Of a DNA stretch of 64,000 bases, positions 1 through 10,892 are shown piece by piece. Location of the stretch: positions 233,211,546 to 233,275,545 of the forward strand of contig CM037878.1 in the NCBI GenBank assembly GCA_021292165.1, given 5' to 3'. How positions within the stretch are numbered: position 1 is the first letter of the stretch; each line of letters starts with the position of its first letter. Position numbers and translations under genes: made by a program. The notes beneath the pieces were generated by a model that saw only the letters and a list, made by a program, of their open reading frames with translations, was not told the origin of the DNA and made no database searches. This DNA is from Shinisaurus crocodilurus. Taxonomy: Eukaryota; Chordata; Lepidosauria; Squamata; Shinisauridae.

Positions 1-2241
1 AAAGAGGGCCAATCATGATAACAGGGATTGATCATGCATGAATTTACACATGTATGGCCTGGTTATCATTAAAGTGAACATAAGGTTTGTCTGTTGGGTG
101 TGTATGATTTAAGGATTGTTCCTGCGCTCTCCTCTTCATAAGTATAGCCTATTTACTTTGCTCATATGCAAACCCAGGCTTGTTTTAATAAAGCTCTGCA
201 TAGCCGTTGCAAATAATATATGGATCTATTTGAAGTGGCTCATTTCTTCAAAGCATATAAAAGCTCTGGTTTGTGTCCAGTCCACAAACAAGTTAAGCTA
301 CAGTAGCACTTGAATTGAAGCCGACTTGGGCTGTCATGCAAAAAGCCTGACTGCTTGGATTTTATTCAAAGTAAACTAATCAGCTTACATTCAAATATTC
401 AGCAAAATCAGTTTCTGGTTCAGGATGTTAAAACCCATCCTTAACCTTAAGCATATGCCTAATTCGCATAAAAATATTTAAGGGTTTCATTCCTTGATTA
501 AGGAGTTTGGATATTTGGATTAGCAGCTTACATATAAATTTCCTACCTTGTAATTTTATGGGCAGACCCTCAGCAACAGTTAACACTGATGTGTACTTCT
601 GTGCCTGTGCACTGTTTCTATTGTACAGGCACCAAACGATTTGTTTTTAAAAAGGCCTGTGATATTACTCTACAGAATTCTCACGTACATAGACAAAAGA
701 GTAAAAACACCTATTAAATGCAATGTCTCGCTCATGAAATAAGCACCATCTTTCACAATCATTTGCCATTATGTCTTTAGAAAAATATGATTTCCTTTAA
801 ATCTCCTCATTAGAATAACAAATACACAGTAATTTTTGGTAATAAGGAGGGAAAATGGCATAAAACCACAATAAAGAAAAGCCAGCTGAGAAGCCTGGTA
901 TGAAACAATGCTATGTATAATTGGTGTTTAATTATGCAGAATTAACAAATGGCAGCAGCATGGGTTGTATTACTTGACCAAGGCTCTTTGCCAAGTCAAC
1001 AAGCTGGTCTAAATGGAGGAAGCAACCCATTCGTTTATCTGACGCCTCTGAGTGGAACCTTCATTGCTGTGTTCTCCATCTGTGTTGCCAAAAACATTTA
1101 GCAGAAGAAAAAAAAATCTGCTGATTTGCTAAAGCAAGATAAATTTCTGTCATTGACACTGGTGAATGCACCAATAAAATCATAAAAAAGTTTTCTAAAC
1201 AGTGTATTCAGTTGGTGCCAAAGGTTTAGAAACAAAACAGCAGCCAAAATACTAATTAGTTTGCTTTTCAGTGCTAGTATCTCATTGATTGGAATTGCCT
1301 ATGTTTATTTTTAAAATGTTACCTTCCATAAGCTATTGTCAATATATACTGACAACTCTGTATTTAGATTTTAAACCACTAGAAGCTAATGGAGGGAAAC
1401 CGAAATCCTATCAAACACAATAATCTCTTCAGTGCTTTTTTTTTTGGGGGGGGGGGGGTACCAGGAAAGCAGCAGCAGGATTTTTTCCTGTCAGTTTTTT
1501 TTTTTAATGCAGCAGCAGCAACAACTGTATTGGTAGCCTGACTGCCATTTTGCATCTCCCACAATGCTTCCAAACTTAGCATCGTTCTGGGGCATTGTGG
1601 GGGGGGGGGGGGAAATGGCAGCCATGATAAAAATAAAAAAAAGGCAGAGACTATTCAGAGACGTTCTGTAAAATGCCCTCTTTTGAGGGGGAGGAGAAAA
1701 AGTAAATTCTGAGAAATGTTCTCAGAAAAATTCTGAGAAATTTTGGCTCAGCTCTAGTTCTGAGTCATTGAACCAAGGCTCATGACTTAAGGAACAGGCA
1801 TTTCTGCTACCCATCCAATGAAACGAAAAAGCAGATCAACAAGACTAGACTGGTACCCAGGAATAATCTGGCCAGATGTAGAAGAGAAAGTAACAGAATA
1901 CCTCTTGTTGTCTCCTATAGCTCCCAGTTAAAATCACTTCAACACATAATCCTGGAAAATTATACCACACTTTCACATGCCATAGTGGAAGGCCTATCCT
2001 TGCTTAAAGATAGCCCCCTTGTTATGGTTTGGCCTTTGCTGAGAGTTGTCAATCTATAGTTCCAGCATTTAGGAAGCCTTGAGCTGCCATATAACTATTA
2101 ATAGCTGATTAATACACTTTTTTTTTAAAAAAAGCATGCACTAAAAATGGTTCTAGATGGGTGCAATCTTTGGTTTTGTACTTACAAGAATTAGTAAGGG
2201 AAAAACATTTTGATCCACTTTTCATTTTTATTGAAAATATA
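1..2241. other. AT-rich single-copy stretch, no gene seen
   Basis: No open frame here resembles a known protein, and I recognise no interspersed repeat. Two homopolymer G runs stand out: 13 G at 1446-1458 directly after a T run, and 14 G at 1599-1612. The part from about 600 to 1300 is evenly AT-rich with many TAAT and ATTA cores. That is the texture of conserved non-coding sequence, but conservation cannot be judged from one genome. Confidence 0.5.
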
Positions 2242-2249
2242 CTTCTTAT

Positions 2250-3094
2250 CAGGGATGGGGACTTGGACTTGAGGACTCGACTCGTGAGTCGGACTGAGTC
2301 CCCCCTCTGACTTGAGTCCCAATATTTTTAATGGGACTCGAGACTCAACTCGGGATTCGAGACCAAGGACTCATCAACATCCCTGGGCTGTGCCAGAAGG
2401 AGTGGAGAGGAGCGCGATCACCGGTGAAGAGTGCATGGAAGCGAGGTGCACCACTGCTCGGCCACTATGGACAGCTACCAGGAGCGCAGCCCCAACGATA
2501 TGCTGAGATTTATTTTGATTGATGTCTTGTTGTGGGGGGTTAGGGTTAGGGTCAGACATTTTGGGTTTGGCTGCCTCTGCCTGTCTGTTTGGGGTTCCCA
2601 GCCTCCTCTGCCTGCCTGGTCTCTTCTTGACCAGTTCAACAGTTGAATTGTCCAAGACAAAGGGCACTGCCTGTCTGCCTGTTTGGAGTTCCCTACCTCC
2701 TCTTTCTGCCTGGTCTCTTCTTAACCAGTTCCACAGTTTGAACTGTCCAAGACAAAGGCCTCTGCCTGCCTGCTTTGGGGTTCCCTGCCTCCTCTGCCTG
2801 CCTGGTTATTTTGGGTTTGTCTGCCTGGTCTGTTCTTGCCAAAATCAGTTGCAGAGTTTTGAAATAAAAAGGCACACTTGTGCCTATAATTTATTTAAGC
2901 CACACATCTGAAGTAGCCTTATTTTGTTGGGGGAAAGCCCCATTGATTTTAATAGGGACTCGTGGAGTCAGTTTTGGGAGTGACTTGGGACTCGGGACTC
3001 GTGAGTCACCATTTTGGACCAAGGACTCGGACTCGAGTCCAAAGACTCATGACTTGACTCGTGACTCGAGCCCAAGGACTCTTCAACATCCCTG
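2250..3094. mobile_element. Non-autonomous hAT DNA transposon, 845 bp, with 8-bp target duplication
   Basis: The element starts CAGGGATGGGGACTTGGACT and ends with the inverse of CAGGGATGTTGAAGAGTCC, so both ends are CAGGGATG-type hAT termini. It is flanked by an exact 8-bp duplication, CTTCTTAT, at 2242-2249 and 3095-3102. The subterminal 80-150 bp at each end are rich in GACTC/GAGTC motifs. The middle holds a tandem repeat. No transposase frame is present, so it would have needed a hAT transposase in trans. The family name is not known to me. Confidence 0.88.
2571..2870. repeat. Tandem repeat of about 93 bp, about 3 units, inside the hAT element
   Basis: The motif TTTGGGGTTCCC, or a close variant, recurs at about 2588, 2682 and 2774, giving a period of 92-94 bp. 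Units share CTGCCTGCCTGGTCT and a block ending TGTCCAAGACAAAGG. The third unit is diverged and runs into a partial fourth. Just upstream, at about 2538, is a two-copy TTAGGG stretch. Confidence 0.75.
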
Positions 3095-3106
3095 CTTCTT
3101 ATAACA

Positions 3107-3130
3107 TCACACACACACACACACACACAC
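3107..3130. repeat. (CA)n microsatellite
   Basis: An uninterrupted CA run lies just outside the right target duplication of the hAT element. Confidence 0.9.
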
Positions 3131-3189
3131 GCACGATAAAAAGCATTTATTATTCTAAAGGACAACATTGCTAAAGATTCTTAGCTCTT

Positions 3190-3628
3190 AGGTGCAATCC
3201 TATCAGTCAGTATGCACATAAACTCACAAACTCAGAGGCTTACAGGCATCCATTGCAGAATGGGAGGAGTGATGGAGGCAATCTTTGCCTCCCTGCTCCT
3301 CCTGCTCTGCATTTTTGCTACGCAGCTGTTTTTGGTCGTCTATCAATGGCATTTCAGAAGGGAAAAGAAGGAGGCTGAAGCAGCTGATGGATACTCGTAT
3401 CCTGGCCGCTCCAGTCTCCCCCCCCCCCGAAATGTCCCCTTTAAACTCTCTCTGAGGTTGCTTTTCTGACCTCGGAGAGCAGCTGGCATGGTTCTTTCCG
3501 TGACGATTGCGAGGGAGTGGGGATCAGAGCTCTGATTCCCAGCGCAGAGGTCAGAGCGCTGGCTCTGACCAAGAGCTGGGAATTCAAACTATCCTATGGC
3601 CCCTCAGACAATGTCTAGGATTGTTCCT
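3190..3628 (+). mobile_element. Unnamed interspersed repeat (family R1), copy 1
   Basis: This is one of four related 430-470-bp copies in the window (others near 9.6, 31.7 and 61.3 kb). Shared marks in order are a start like GGTGCAATCC, a GCCTCCCTGCTCCTCCTGC block, an internal self-complementary segment around TTTTGGCTGTCTA (weak in this copy), GACCTCGG, GCTGGCATGGTTCTTTCC, and an end like CCTATGGCCCCTCAGACAATG. The ends are weakly inverted (CAATCC against GGATTG). That suggests a non-autonomous DNA transposon, but I found no clear target duplication. Confidence 0.65.
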
Positions 3629-5650
3629 TTATGATTTCACAGGAAATCGTATTTCCTAAACATTTCATCTAAGTACCATGTACAATGTTTTCCATTCATC
3701 TCTGAATAGGCTGTTCAGCTGACAGGTACACAGGCCTGGTAAGCGTCTAATAAAAAGCTATATCATTCCAAAATCAGCACATACTTGTATCTTTTTGTGT
3801 AGTGATTACCTCATAGTTAGTATTATCTACTGTCCAATAAATTGGGCTTACAGTCTTAATTATCTCATTGTTGCTAAACTTTCATAAAAATGAAGACATG
3901 CACCCCCCCCCCCAAAAGGCTCAAAGATATACCTATCAGGCTAGATAAGATCATTTCTGAATCATACCATTGAGAAATAACTCCTTAGCCAAAACTTCCT
4001 AATTAAACCTAAGTCTATATTTTTCTAGATGTCTGTATAGCAAGATTTTTTAAAAAAATTAAAAATCTGTTTACCTTGCACAATATTTTTTGCTCATTAA
4101 TGGATATGTACACTTTTGACCTGGATTAATACAGTCTCTCACCTATTACTCAGATAACTTTTTGAACCAAATGATAGAGCTTTAACGCAACATTTGCTCT
4201 TTGAATATCATCCAGATCATCTTGACTATTGTCTTTTGATGCCAGTTACCTAAAATTCATTGTGAACCTGCCTGTGTCCTTATCTGTCTTCCCCTTAATA
4301 CAATTACTATTTTTACTTATTTACATTTTCAGGTTCTTAATTATTTATCATTAAGCATTTTCAGTTGTTCATCAATTGGCCTTTCATAATAAGACATCCT
4401 CTATTGTTTGACAGTTTGTCAATTGCCTTCGCAGCAATTCCAATAAAGTAAAATTGGCTATTTCCTAGAAATCCTGAACAGCAACAATATGTCATATCAA
4501 TAACCCTAATTCAGCGTTCTGAAATGCATGAAGAGCACCGATAAAGGAGGTTCTCCTCTTCAGACAGTCACTTTCTGTGAGTAGAGGGCAATGAACATGA
4601 AAATGGAGGGGCTGGGGCTGGTGTGCTCCTTCTCATCTCATGTTACCTATACCCACTTAAGGAATGCCTGAATAGGGCTACAGAGATACCAATATAGAGA
4701 CCAGACCCTGAAACAATCCCAGATGCCAAGTCTGTCTCTATATCTATTCAGGGAATCTTGTTTCAGGGCCTAATAACATCAGCCACAACATCAAAGGTTC
4801 ATTTGCTTATCTTCCAGTGTGATATATGCTTTCATCTGCCAGAAATGCTTTCTTGCATTCTAGTAGGACAAACAGGCCAGTCTCTGTGCAAAAGCATAAA
4901 TGGCCACAAATCTGACATCAGAAAGTGCAATATTTAAAAATCAGTGGAAGAATATTTCAGTGTTCTACAACATTCTGTTACTGACCTTAAAGCAGCCATT
5001 CTTGAAAGAAGAAGCTTCAAAGAGAGACTCAAACATGAAACCACTGAATCACAACATCAAAAGATTTAATTCTATCCCCTGTGGCATGAATTGAGATAAT
5101 GGGTATTAATCCCACTACAGGTGCTAATTAGCATATCAGTGCCAGGATCACTTTTCTCCAACCCTGTGCTTGCAGCAGTGACACACACACACAACCATGT
5201 GTTTATATACCTGCCAACTTAGGGTAACTTAGGATAACACTTCATGCATCTAAAAGTTAAGCCATAATAAATGTATTTGTCTTTAAGCTGCCACAAGATT
5301 CCTTCGATGAAAATTGTTAATCTGGATATCGCTTTCCAAATGCAATGATGAAAACCTGTTTGGAGGAAAAAGTAGGAGAGCATAGTAGAGAGCTCCTACC
5401 GTAAAGATAGGAGCAACCCAACTTTCTCTAAGTGGATATATGGATGAAAGCAGTTCTGGGGAACAGAAATTGTGTGATTTTGATCAAATGTAATAAATGT
5501 TGCACAATGTAGTGCCATCAATTTATACAGTTCTTGGCAGCAAGGATCACTTCTATTTTTTCAGGAAAAATAGAAGGTGAAGAGGATGCCCCTTCATTTA
5601 TAAAAAGACTGAGAAAGGAGGGGCTCAGAATACATGCACCACAGGAGTCA
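3629..5650. other. AT-rich stretch, nothing recognised
   Basis: No convincing coding frame, RNA gene or repeat is visible apart from short C runs (near 3903-3912) and a short CA run near 5182. The short frame at 4900-5094 has no recognisable domain. Confidence 0.5.
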
Positions 5651-5827
5651 CATCATAGATTCATAGATCATAGAGTTGGAAGGAGCCTACAAGGCTATCG
5701 AGTCCAACCCCCTGCTCAATGCAGGAAACTAGAGGAGGGGCCTCCCATCCAAGTAATAACCAGGCCTGACCCTGCTTAGCTTTCCACACTCAGACAAGCT
5801 GAGCCAGCGTAAGCCATAGGCCTGTAT
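5651..5827 (-). mobile_element. SINE with 5S rRNA-derived head and CR1-like tail
   Basis: Read on the minus strand, it begins with a 5S rRNA-like segment. The core GAAAGCTAAGCAGGGTC followed by GCCTGGTTATTACTTGGATG corresponds to the internal promoter and downstream region of vertebrate 5S rRNA. It then passes through CTCCTCTAGTTTCCTGCATTGAGCAG into TTGGACTCGATAGCCTTG and ends in TCTATGATCTATGAATC. The tail is the 3' end typical of CR1 LINEs, which would explain how it was mobilised. It is an insertion, not a functional 5S gene: the 3' part of 5S is missing. Confidence 0.85.
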
Positions 5828-5974
5828 GTCATGTGAAGAGGGAACATGCTCTTGGAGCCCAAATTGTCCCTCAAGGGGATCCCTTTTGCAAGGGGATCCA
5901 CTACAAAATGAATATTCATGTCCCCACTTATTTAAGTCTAAGACAGATGGCCTCTTTAGCATTATGGAATTTGG

Positions 5975-5975
<1 letters not shown>

Positions 5976-6009
<34 letters not shown>
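5976..6009. repeat. (GAT)n microsatellite, about 11 units
   Basis: An uninterrupted trinucleotide run. In one frame it gives a poly-Asp stretch and on the opposite strand poly-His, which explains the spurious open frames on both strands. Confidence 0.95.
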
Positions 6010-7026
6010 ATAACAAATGAGTACTGAATCCACAGAAGTTTGTTCTCTGTGCTGACATCCATATGATGCACTGGTTTTTATGGCCTCACACAGATGAAGG
6101 ATACTGGAGACTGTTAGGTAACTTTTCCTTAGACAAACCAATCAATCATGTTCACCGTAACTGCTAGTGGAGCTACAACTGGATATTTGGGGTGAGGCTA
6201 AACAACAAATGCACATAGAACCTTGAGAAAATTAGTCAAGTGTCCTACCTGTTGGAAAAGCCATTCATACAATACTAGTACTATACTGGCCTATAACATA
6301 ATAGGACGTGGAGCACAATTGCACATTCTACCCATAAACACACATTCAAATACCCCTTTCAAAGAAGCTCTTTGGAATGACATTTGGGTTGTTTTTTTTT
6401 ATCCCAGTTTCTCAATAAATAAATCTTGCATGTTCATAACAATACTGAACCTTCAGTTTCTGTGTACTTTGGTGAATATGCATTACAGACAGACATCCTC
6501 CTCCTCTATATATACTTTTTGTATACCCCCATTTTTGAGGGGAAATTTAAGCACAAACATTCTTGAAGTGTTATTACTTTTAACATTTTACAGATGCTGT
6601 AAGGCTTAAATCAAAATCTATGGATCATTGTCACTTTTGTGATTTAACCTTCACTTTAGATTTAAGTGCATTACCAGAACACATATTGGAGGTTCCATTG
6701 CTTCTCAGATATTGTATTACATAGAAGGAATTTATGCCTCAGAGAAGTGCTTCTTTAGGTCACATTCCAGTCCTATCAGCCCTGCTTTACTTTTAAGATA
6801 GCAAAGCTCCTGTTTCTTTTATAAAATAAAATGTAACCTCTGATAAATTCCTTTGGCAGTATCTGAATGAATGAGAGTTCACTACATACAATCAAGTATC
6901 AAAAATCCACAGAGCATACACTTTATGATGAGCATTTTTATTAAACAGAGGGGGGAAAGGGATGGAAGTATAGAAGTACAGTACGTACAAAATGTTTGCC
7001 AAAATAGTGCTGTGTGTGGTGGTACT

Positions 7027-7054
7027 GGTAGCCTTTCAGAAATGAAAGGCTACC
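7027..7054. repeat. Perfect 12-bp inverted repeat with GAAA loop
   Basis: The arm GGTAGCCTTTCA, a loop GAAA, and the exact reverse complement form a 28-nt stem-loop. No U tract follows and there is no gene before it, so a terminator role is not indicated. Confidence 0.8.
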
Positions 7055-7790
7055 GCACAACCTCAGCATGGACTACATTGTTGCCTGTTTTCAGAAGTTC
7101 CACATAGCTGAAACATGGCAGGTATCCCCTCACTCCAAACCCAACCCTTGGCCAGATGCTGGTAGACACATGTCTGCTTTTCACTCTCTATAAAATGTCA
7201 TGAGTCACATCGTTATCTGGCCTGACCCACTTCAGGGCCTCCACTACTTCCCACATCATGCCTTGTAATGTTCCAGCCTTCTCACCACCCCAGAGCTTTT
7301 ACCATGGGTGTTGTCCTTATTTCCTACTTTGCAAGATGTATTTTTCTAGAATTTGAGTCCTTGCCAGACCTTGGCAAGGAGTACAGAAATTTACCTCTAA
7401 CAGATACTCTATTCTCTTTTCCTGACTCCTTAATGGTCATCAAACTATGACTGTGCTTCTGGCTTCATTGGAGTGAAGTCTGAAAGTTACTTCACAAACC
7501 ACACAAGAATCAGAAAGAGAATTAAAAGAAAACACCTTGTTTTGTGTCCCAACAGTATATATAGTATGCCTCTAAACTTTAGACTGTAAAGAGCCAATCT
7601 AGCATGCAGCATGGTGGAATACAATGAGGGAGGGGGATAAAGGGTTGTATCAAACGGTGTTATTCCACTAGCGCAAATAACGTTGCACTAGTGGAAACCA
7701 AGTTCTGAAGTATTCATAAGGTGAGAATCCAACTAAGGTTCTGCTTGCACAACTGCTCAAACAACTTCTTTACAAAGTGGTCCTCTGGCG

Positions 7791-7925
7791 CAGTGTTCTC
7801 CAACCTTGGGTCCCCAGATGTTTTTGGCCTACAACTCCCAGCATGCCCCAGCCAGCATAGCTGGCTGGGGCATGCTGGGAGTTGTAGGCCAAAAACATCT
7901 GGGAACCCAAGGTTGGAGAACACTG
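7791..7925. mobile_element. Foldback hAT MITE, 135 bp, near-perfect palindrome
   Basis: It begins CAGTGTTCTCCAACC and ends with its reverse complement. The two 66-bp arms match with one mismatch that I can find, around a loop of about 3 bp. Flanks CTCTGGCG (7783-7790) and CTCTGGCA (7926-7933) are an 8-bp target duplication with one change. CAG-type ends and 8-bp duplications are hAT features. A related ACAACTCCCAGCAT core occurs near 21.5 kb. Confidence 0.88.
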
Positions 7926-7933
7926 CTCTGGCA

Positions 7934-9256
7934 CATTTGCAGCTGCTTATGCAATGGGTTGTGGAGCTGTGGAGCTCCGCTATTGCAGCAGTTTCTTCCA
8001 CTAGGTATGATGGATTTAGGCTAAAGTCAGGAACTGCTTATGAATGGTACAGCAAGGCTTTTTAAAGTGTTGGCCTGAGTGGTGCATGTGTGTGTGTGTG
8101 TGTGTGTGTGTGTGGCCATTTTGCTTCTGCTTCAGGAAGCGAAATGCCTTGGGCCAACCCTCTGTGTCCCAACTGCTGCAATCCTGTGACAGAACTTGCT
8201 TTTCTACACCATAATGGCACGAACTGCTATCATAGTTATTGGTTTCCTCTCCCTCATAGGGACCAAAAAAATTGCCTCCTAGTTGCTTTCTTTGGACATT
8301 ATTTCCACCCTTCTCCTGCCACTTCATTAACATATTCCTTCTATAAAAAGGCAAGCAGCTAAAGTCTTTGAATGAAACAGGGCGGGGGTGGAGCGCTTCA
8401 GTGCCACAGATGGCTGTCAGAATGAAATGAAGCTTATGTCTGCTGAGAGAATCAGACATTACTGTGAAATCTGGAGAGAAAAGAACGCAGCAGAAGGCAA
8501 CATTTCTAAAGATGTTTGGCACCAAGTGGCATTGGGAGGGTTAATTTACTGCCAGGAACTGTCCGGGCTTTTCATTCTCAGCAGACACACAATAGACAGA
8601 TTCCCAAAGTGCCCATCATAATCACAGATGCTGAGGATTAATGCTAAAATGAAAGCTTCATAAATATTTAAAAAAATTGAAGCACTGCTAATGATGTAGC
8701 AGAGTTTGAAATAACAACCCATCTGAAAAATCTAAGAATATACCATGTAGACATAGTAGAACTCTGACTGCTTTTAAAAAACTGATTAAACCTACTCAAT
8801 TTGTAACAGAAAGAGGCTTATGCATATTAGGGGTTGAATTGACTGCCAAACTTTACAAATTGCAAAGACTAATTACCATAATTAAGCCCTGGATTGAAGA
8901 AGAAAATTCCATTTATCTTAGAATGACTCTGTGAAACTTCAACAAAGAAGGTAAAGAACTTCAGATGCTTCTCCCCCTCCCCCCCTTACAAAGTGACAAT
9001 TTAGAAACAGTACTGAGGGGGAAATCAAACAGTGACAATATAAGAATAATCTTATTTCAAAAAGGGACAAAAGGAAATGATGCAGAACTGTCTCTTGCAA
9101 TGTAATAAAAATCTACAGATCCCATTGCTTAGCACGCAAGGGATACAGTCCTAAGCATGATTACTTAGAAGTAAGCTACACTGAAATCAATGGGACTTTA
9201 TCCCATGTCAATGGATTTGGGATTGGGGTGTAAAATAAGATACATATATTTGTACT
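7934..9256. other. Single-copy stretch, no gene seen
   Basis: It contains a (GT)n run at 8087-8114 and AT-rich sequence from 8600 to 8960 with many TAAT/ATTA cores and a TATGCATATTA segment, resembling a regulatory or conserved non-coding block. A short element at about 9131-9232 resembles a widespread small repeat (CAGTCCTAAGCATGATTACT and its approximate inverse), but I cannot set its ends. Confidence 0.45.
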
Positions 9257-9407
9257 TTCCATGTACAAATGTTGAACTTTGTGTGAATACAATACTTTCG
9301 AATTGTCATATGATCACCCTCTTCCACATCAAATCTCTACTTCACTATAGATAATCATACTGAACAGGTTGGAATTGCATCTAATGCAACACTTTTACTG
9401 CCTTGAA

Positions 9408-9517
9408 TGTTTGGAATTTTAGTTTCTATTGGCAAAGTGCAGCTTTCACTAAAGAAAAAGAAATAGCAAAAAATAATAATAAAATAAAATAGAACAAAAC
9501 TATAACATATGAAAATT
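9408..9517 (+). repeat. 110-bp direct repeat, copy 1
   Basis: Identical over 110 bp, with no mismatch found, to 12746-12855; the offset is 3338 bp. It begins TGTTTGGAATTTTAG and ends ACATATGAAAATT. An 18-bp word 134 bp upstream (9257-9274, TTCCATGTACAAATGTTG) reappears directly after the second copy, overlapping it by 2 bp. Confidence 0.95.
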
Positions 9518-9589
9518 TGTATTTTAGTTCAAAAATTGTTATGTCCATGACATTGCTGGTTTCATGACTAGAGGATTGAGAAAGTGGTG

Positions 9590-10043
9590 GGCAGACCCAT
9601 CCAATGTGGGTGCCCATAACCCTCCGAACTCAAGAGGGTTACGTTACGGGCATTCAATGGAAGGGGAAGGAGCATGGCGTCTAGGATTGCCGCCGTCCTC
9701 CCCTGGCCCTCCAAAACATTTAGATGGCTGATTTTGGCTGTCTAAATCTGTCTCCCCTCCTCGCGAAGAGGAGAGGCTGAGGCACCACCTGGATTCCATG
9801 GAGGTACCTTGCTCCTCCCCTCTCCCGGGAACAACCCCCATGCCAGTACCGAAGACAGTATTCTGTCTTTGGTTCCTGGCTGGCATGGAAAGAACCATTC
9901 CAGCTGCGAGGGGGGAGGGAGGGAGGTCCGCGGGTGGAGTCTCCACTGTGACCTCAGATGGGATTTCTGAGGTTGCAGGGGAACTCTCCGACCTACCCTA
10001 GAACCCCCCACGCTAGGTCGGAGGGCATAGGATTGTGCCCTTA
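9590..10043 (+). mobile_element. Unnamed interspersed repeat (family R1), copy 2
   Basis: It has the shared family marks: ATCCAATGTGGGTGCCCATA near the start, GATTTTGGCTGTCTAAATCT inside, GGCTGGCATGGAAAGAACC, a GACCTCAG block, and an end GGAGGGCATAGGATTGTGCC. It is more GC-rich than its surroundings. The copy carries a local duplication of GGAAC/GGTTC words around 9825-9895. Confidence 0.65.
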
Positions 10044-10152
10044 CACTGCAATTTTATGCGCACTCGGGAATAAATCTGATTGAATTCAGTGGGGTTTGCT
10101 TCTGCGTACACATGCATGAGATTATTCAGTTAGATTTTTCTATACTCATAGC

Positions 10153-10892
10153 TGTCATGCCCCTGCTGGAAGACTCTACTTTGGAGGAAGAGTTGGAAGA
10201 CCAGGAACCACCCAACGCCCAGGAATTGCCCGTTGACCAGTAGGAGCCCAGGCCCTCAGGGCTGGCTATCATGAGGATATCACCTGTAGAAGACAAGGAC
10301 TCTGCCTCAGAGTTGGAGGCAAAGAAACCCCCAGCCCTTGGGAGAGATGCTACCTCAAAAGACAGGAACTCAGAAGGAGTGCTAGACTGAGCCAGAGGCC
10401 TCTTTGTGAGAAAAGGTCTACTTGTACATAGGAGGCTCGCTTACAAAGAGGATCTTTTCAGTGGCAATCCCTAACAGCTCACAGCTGAAGCTTAGGTGTA
10501 GCTCTGATGGCCTCTGCATAAAAACAGCAGTGTAAGGCAGAGAGAGTTGCTGGAAACAATGTTGACAAAACCTTCCTGAATCCAGCTGCCCTTGCTTTGG
10601 AGCACTTCTTTGACCGATTCCTGGCATGATTACTTTTGGACTGAACTCTGACTCGCCCTTGTCTGTTCTTTGTTTGCTGTGTTGCCTTGTGACCTTGTTG
10701 CCTTTTACCTGGACTGGACTCTGACCCTCTGACTGTCTGGCCCTTGTCTGTTGTGTTGCCTTGAAACTTTGTTGCCTATGACCTAGACTGTTGAGACCTT
10801 GCCTTTTGCCTGTTCCCTGTTTTGCTGACCACCTTGGAACTCTTGGACCCTTGAAGCTGTAAGTGCCAGTCTCAGACTCTAGAAATGTGTCA
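10153..10892 (+). mobile_element. Solo LTR, 740 bp, with 5-bp target duplication
   Basis: The LTR starts TGTCATGCCCCTGC and ends AGAAATGTGTCA, with TG...CA termini, and is flanked by ATAGC at both sides (10148-10152 and 10893-10897). The 3' half is a run of diverged TTGCCTT/GACCTTG/TGGACT motifs, and no internal gag or pol sequence remains on either side. A 5-bp duplication fits Gypsy-type elements or class III endogenous retroviruses; I favour Gypsy but cannot prove it. Orientation is inferred from the TGTCATG start. Confidence 0.8.

Larger units (their letters stand above)
5828..7782. other. AT-rich stretch, nothing recognised beyond a microsatellite and a small hairpin
   Basis: The (GAT)n run at 5976-6009 and the hairpin at 7027-7054 are listed separately. 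The frames at 6223-6609 and 6871-7107 show no known domain or biased codon pattern that I can see, so I do not call them genes. Confidence 0.5.

Noticed and set aside
2538..2549. Interstitial telomeric repeat
   Set aside because: Only two TTAGGG units, inside a hAT element; too short to indicate a fusion or telomere.
3212..3469. 85-codon frame beginning with a hydrophobic, membrane-like segment
   Set aside because: It lies wholly inside the R1 repeat copy, and the other copies do not keep the frame.
5651..5827. A functional 5S rRNA gene
   Set aside because: Only the first two thirds or so of 5S is present, it is diverged, and it continues into a CR1-like tail.
8016..8525. 169-codon minus-strand frame
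   Set aside because: It crosses a (GT)n microsatellite (giving a Thr-His run) and has no domain.
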